From assembly GCA_003225055.1 (NCBI GenBank), contig QIAU01000163.1, positions 1-43,326 on the forward strand: 43,326 bases of DNA, in the 5' to 3' direction. Positions 41,097 to 43,326 of this stretch are shown piece by piece. The notes under the pieces were generated by a model. It was not told where the DNA came from. It did no database searches and worked only from the letters and a program-made list of their open reading frames with translations. This DNA comes from Acidobacteriota bacterium (GTDB lineage Bacteria; Acidobacteriota; Terriglobia; Terriglobales; Acidobacteriaceae). Numbering within the stretch: position 1 is the first letter of the stretch; every line of letters starts with the position of its first letter. A program made the translations under genes and the position numbers.

Positions 41097-42413
41097 TTAC
41101 GCGCTGGCCTTGTCGGTTAGCGCGCTGGTTTCTGTCGATTGGTCGAGTTCCAGTTGCTCCTGACCGCTGAGGGCGCTCACGCGGCCGCGATAGGTCTTCA
41201 GGTGTTTGGAGGCGGTGTCGAACGCTTCTTGCGCTTTGTTCAGGTTCTTGCCCACGCTCTCGAACTGCGTCTGGAAATAATCGAATGACTTCTGCGCCTT
41301 GTTGAGCTCGAGACGGCTCTTCTCAAAGCGGCTGGCGACCTCGTACCACTTGTGCACCAGCGCGATGGTTTGCAAGGTCATGAGCAGGGTATTCGGTGAG
41401 ACCGGGAACACGTGCTGCTGGTTGAGCCAGTCGGCCAGGTCGCGGTTGCGCACCGCCTCCATGTAGAGCGTTTCGCTGGGCAGGTACATGAGTGCGATGT
41501 CCGTGGTTCCGTTCTCCGGCTGAATGTACGCCTTGATGCGCTTGGCTTCGGTCTTCATCACGCGCACAAATTCGTGGCGCGCCGCTTCGATTTCCGCCTG
41601 ATCGCTGCTCTCAAACAGCGCCAACACTTGCTCGCGCGGGAACTTCGCGTCGATCGGAAGCCGCCGGTCGGGGAATTGAATCACGGCGTCGGCGCGGCCG
41701 CCGCCCTCGCCCGGCGACGACTGGAATTCGTATATGTGTGCGGGCAGAAAATCAGCCAAAAGGCGTTCCAGGCTCGCTTCGCCAAACTGACCACGCAGGT
41801 GCGGAAGCTTGAGAAGATTATTTAGATCGTTGATGGAATGTCCTAACGCACCCACCTCGCGAAGCTGTTCTTCGGCCGCCTTGAGGTGCTGCTGCACTTT
41901 TTCGAAGTGCGCGAACCCTTCTTTGATGTTTTGATCGAGCTTCTCCTGGACCTGCTGCCTGATCTCCAGCAGCTTGGCGTCTACCCGGTCGCGAATGGCC
42001 TCTAGGCTCTGAGCGGTTTTCTGGTTGAGGCCTTCGAACTCGGTCTTCAACTGGGCCGTGGTTAACGCCAGAGAACTCGTCAGCTCCGTGCGGGCATCCA
42101 GCAAATGCTGGGTCTGCTCCCGCCGGCCGTTTGCCAGCTGTCCGTCGACCGAGTCCCGGATATCCCGGAAGCCGCTGGCGACCCTGTCGGTGAGCACCTG
42201 GCGCAGGTCTCCCTTGGTGCTCTCGAGGCGCCCCGCCATGTCAGCGGTAGCCGATCTAAGTTCTTGAGTAAGGGATAGATCCAGATTCCCGAGCTGACTG
42301 GAGAGCTGCCTTAAGATTTCCGAAGGCTGGAAGAGCCGGCGAAAGGCGACCAGCAGTACGCCCAGCAGTATCAGGTTGAGACCGACGGCGATGACGAGCA
42401 AAACTGTCTCCAT
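41097..42413 (-). CDS. rmuC: RmuC-family DNA recombination limiting protein
   Basis: 438 aa. Starts with a membrane anchor (METVLLVIAVGLNLILLGVLL), followed by a long coiled coil (about 35-185) and the RmuC nuclease-like core: GHSINDLNNLLKLPHLRGQF, GEASLERLLADFLPAHIYEF, VIQFPDRRLPIDAKFPREQV, TDIALMYLPSETLYMEAVRN and SPNTLLMTLQTIALVHKWYE. RmuC proteins limit inversion and recombination at short repeats, which is notable given the repeats in this window. The C-terminal region is helical with a variable tail. It is convergent with the tRNA. Confidence 0.93.
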   Translation of the reverse strand: METVLLVIAVGLNLILLGVLLVAFRRLFQPSEILRQLSSQLGNLDLSLTQELRSATADMAGRLESTKGDLRQVLTDRVASGFRDIRDSVDGQLANGRREQTQHLLDARTELTSSLALTTAQLKTEFEGLNQKTAQSLEAIRDRVDAKLLEIRQQVQEKLDQNIKEGFAHFEKVQQHLKAAEEQLREVGALGHSINDLNNLLKLPHLRGQFGEASLERLLADFLPAHIYEFQSSPGEGGGRADAVIQFPDRRLPIDAKFPREQVLALFESSDQAEIEAARHEFVRVMKTEAKRIKAYIQPENGTTDIALMYLPSETLYMEAVRNRDLADWLNQQHVFPVSPNTLLMTLQTIALVHKWYEVASRFEKSRLELNKAQKSFDYFQTQFESVGKNLNKAQEAFDTASKHLKTYRGRVSALSGQEQLELDQSTETSALTDKASA

Positions 42414-42514
42414 GGTAAATTGGCTGACCTTGATTCTACGTTCTACCCTGAAGGAAACAAAGACAGAAGTTTGCCCTTGCTGGGCATCTCAATAGAGGTA
42501 AACAGGCGATGCTT

Positions 42515-42945
42515 TGGGCCCTGATCGCAGCGTTGGCTCTGCTCTCTCCCCGCTGCAGCCGAACCCCTGAATCCAGAATCCTCGCTGGCTTACGACTTCG
42601 AGGCCGAGCTGCGCCTGCTGGAGTTGACCAACCAGCAGCGTCCGAGGGCCGGAGCGCCGCCTCTCGAGCTCGACCGGGGGCTGACCCCGAGGTTGCCCGT
42701 CAACATGCTGCTCTGCTAGCCTCCAAAGGCGAGTTGTCGCACCAGTTTCCGGGCGATCGAGCGGCTGTCAAAAGCCTCCCCGCACCTGAACCATGCAGCA
42801 GAGAACGTAGCCTTCGACAGCGACGCCGATCAGGCGCACCAGGGCTTGATGCACTCGCCGCCCTATCGCTGCAACCTTTGAATGCCAAGTTCAACCTAGT
42901 TGGCTTCGGAGCCATCCGAGTTGGGGATACGATTTACCCCATTCG
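42515..42945 (+). pseudogene. CAP-domain (SCP/PR-1-like) secreted protein, multiply frameshifted
   Basis: Pieces in order: AYDFEAELRLLELTNQQRPR then AGAPPLELDRGLTPR; RQHAALLASKGELSHQFPGD (second frame); NHAAENVAFDSDADQAHQGL then MHSPPYRCNL (third frame); and LNAKFNLVGFGAIRVGDTIY. These are the successive CAP signatures: an N-terminal helix, the HAALLASKGELSH block, AENVA, the LMHSPPHR block and GxGxxxVGDTIY. An N-terminal hydrophobic stretch (LWALIAALALLSP) suggests a former signal peptide. At least three shifts. The usual end after the last block is missing or merges with the opposite-strand relic. Confidence 0.8.
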
Positions 42946-43161
42946 GGCGCAGCCGTACGAGCGTTTGGGGCTCGAGCGTATTCTTGATGTATTCCTCGCC
43001 GCCTGCATCCTCTGCTTCCACATACCCCAGGCGCGGCCGCAGTTCAGGAAGGCGATAGCCTCTTTGCGGGTCATGGCGGTGCCGAGTTGGCCGGCGAACT
43101 GGCTCAGATGAGCGGCTGTAATTTGTGCAACGACTTTTCCCCGTCTCCGGTTTCTCCTCAT
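42896..43161 (-). pseudogene. Small protein of unknown function, single frameshift
   Basis: From ATG 43161: MRRNRRRGKVVAQITAAHLS then QFAGQLGTAMTRKEAIAFLN and GRAWGMWKQRMQA. A shift of frame near 43000 leads into GGEEYIKNTLEPQTLVRLRP and a stop at 42896. The two parts join smoothly in composition (helical, one short protein of about 87 aa), which suggests one interrupted gene. I recognise no named family. It overlaps the 3' end of the CAP-domain relic on the other strand by about 50 nt. Confidence 0.45.
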
Positions 43162-43223
43162 GAGCCACCCCCGAGTCGCTAACATACCCCTGCTGAGCTA
43201 GCGGCAACCCCAGGGGGTCACAT

Positions 43224-43243
43224 GTGATGGTGACGTCCATCAC
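43224..43243. promoter_or_regulatory. Inverted repeat upstream of the small frameshifted gene
   Basis: GTGATGG (43224-43230), 6-nt spacer TGACGT, CCATCAC (43237-43243). Perfect 7-bp arms, about 63 nt upstream of the minus-strand ATG at 43161. It could be an operator. A direct repeat, ACCGGCTGG twice, follows. Confidence 0.35.
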
Positions 43244-43326
43244 AAAACCGGCTGGACCGGCTGGACCACGAGGGCAACTTGAGTCTTTGTCCTCCGTGCT
43301 AAGCTGGACGCCGGTTTCCGACCCAC

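Overview
The window reads like a stretch of chromosome from an Acidobacteriota bacterium, probably of the Koribacter/Terriglobia type. This is an inference from the protein families, not from a marker gene. The DNA is GC-rich, the housekeeping genes are densely packed with 1-8 nt overlaps, envelope genes fit a diderm (lptE, an MFP-type exporter adaptor), and the type IV pilus genes are ordered pilB-pilT-pilC-pilS-pilR.

Layout. 1-572: remnant of an IS200/IS605-type element (start of tnpB, frameshifted tnpA, end hairpin). 765-3411: methylmalonyl-CoA pair meaB-mce, then tsaB and rimI. 3559-3786: DUF465 small protein. 3922-8187: a translationally coupled envelope/replication run psd-pssA-asd-like-lptE-holA. 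8365-9201: arylamine N-acetyltransferase. 9210-9918: decayed cation-efflux (CDF) gene. 10142-12173: rpsT diverging from a Ycf46-like AAA ATPase. 12482-17045: phoH, ybeY, corC-like, era and an RsbW-like kinase. 17103-20724 (minus): NtrY/NtrX-type two-component pair. 20820-21245 (minus): decayed endonuclease III-like gene. 21550-28887: type IV pilus motor genes and PilS/PilR. 28992-30045: a small unknown protein and a SAM hydroxide adenosyltransferase family protein. 30183-36042 (minus): exporter cluster of an MFP adaptor, two MacB-like permeases and two DUF4097 adhesin-like proteins, with no ATPase gene. 36360-37736: second CNNM/CorC-type protein. 37782-40134: DinB relic followed by two dipeptide/oligopeptide ABC permeases. 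40301-43326: palindromic repeats, a carbonic-anhydrase-like relic, tRNA-Arg(TCG), rmuC, a CAP-domain relic and a frameshifted small gene.

How the genes relate. meaB and mce serve propionate/methylmalonyl-CoA metabolism. psd and pssA make phosphatidylethanolamine, and lptE serves LPS assembly. phoH-ybeY-corC-era is the conserved rRNA-maturation neighbourhood. PilB extends and PilT retracts the pilus through the PilC platform, with PilS/PilR as the likely regulators.

Most unusual points. (1) Seven protein-coding relics (tnpA, CDF, endonuclease III-like, DinB, carbonic-anhydrase-like, CAP domain, and a small unknown gene) are each recognisable across two or more reading frames, while nearly all housekeeping genes are intact. 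(2) Many intergenic gaps carry short degenerate tandem repeats with a 7-nt period but different unit sequences. (3) The aspartate-semialdehyde-dehydrogenase-like protein in the envelope operon lacks the catalytic Cys and other active-site residues. (4) The NtrX-type regulator has ASFPGA where sigma-54 activators have GAFTGA. (5) The exporter cluster pairs two permeases with two GSG-repeat DUF4097 proteins. No clearly new defence or mobile system was found.
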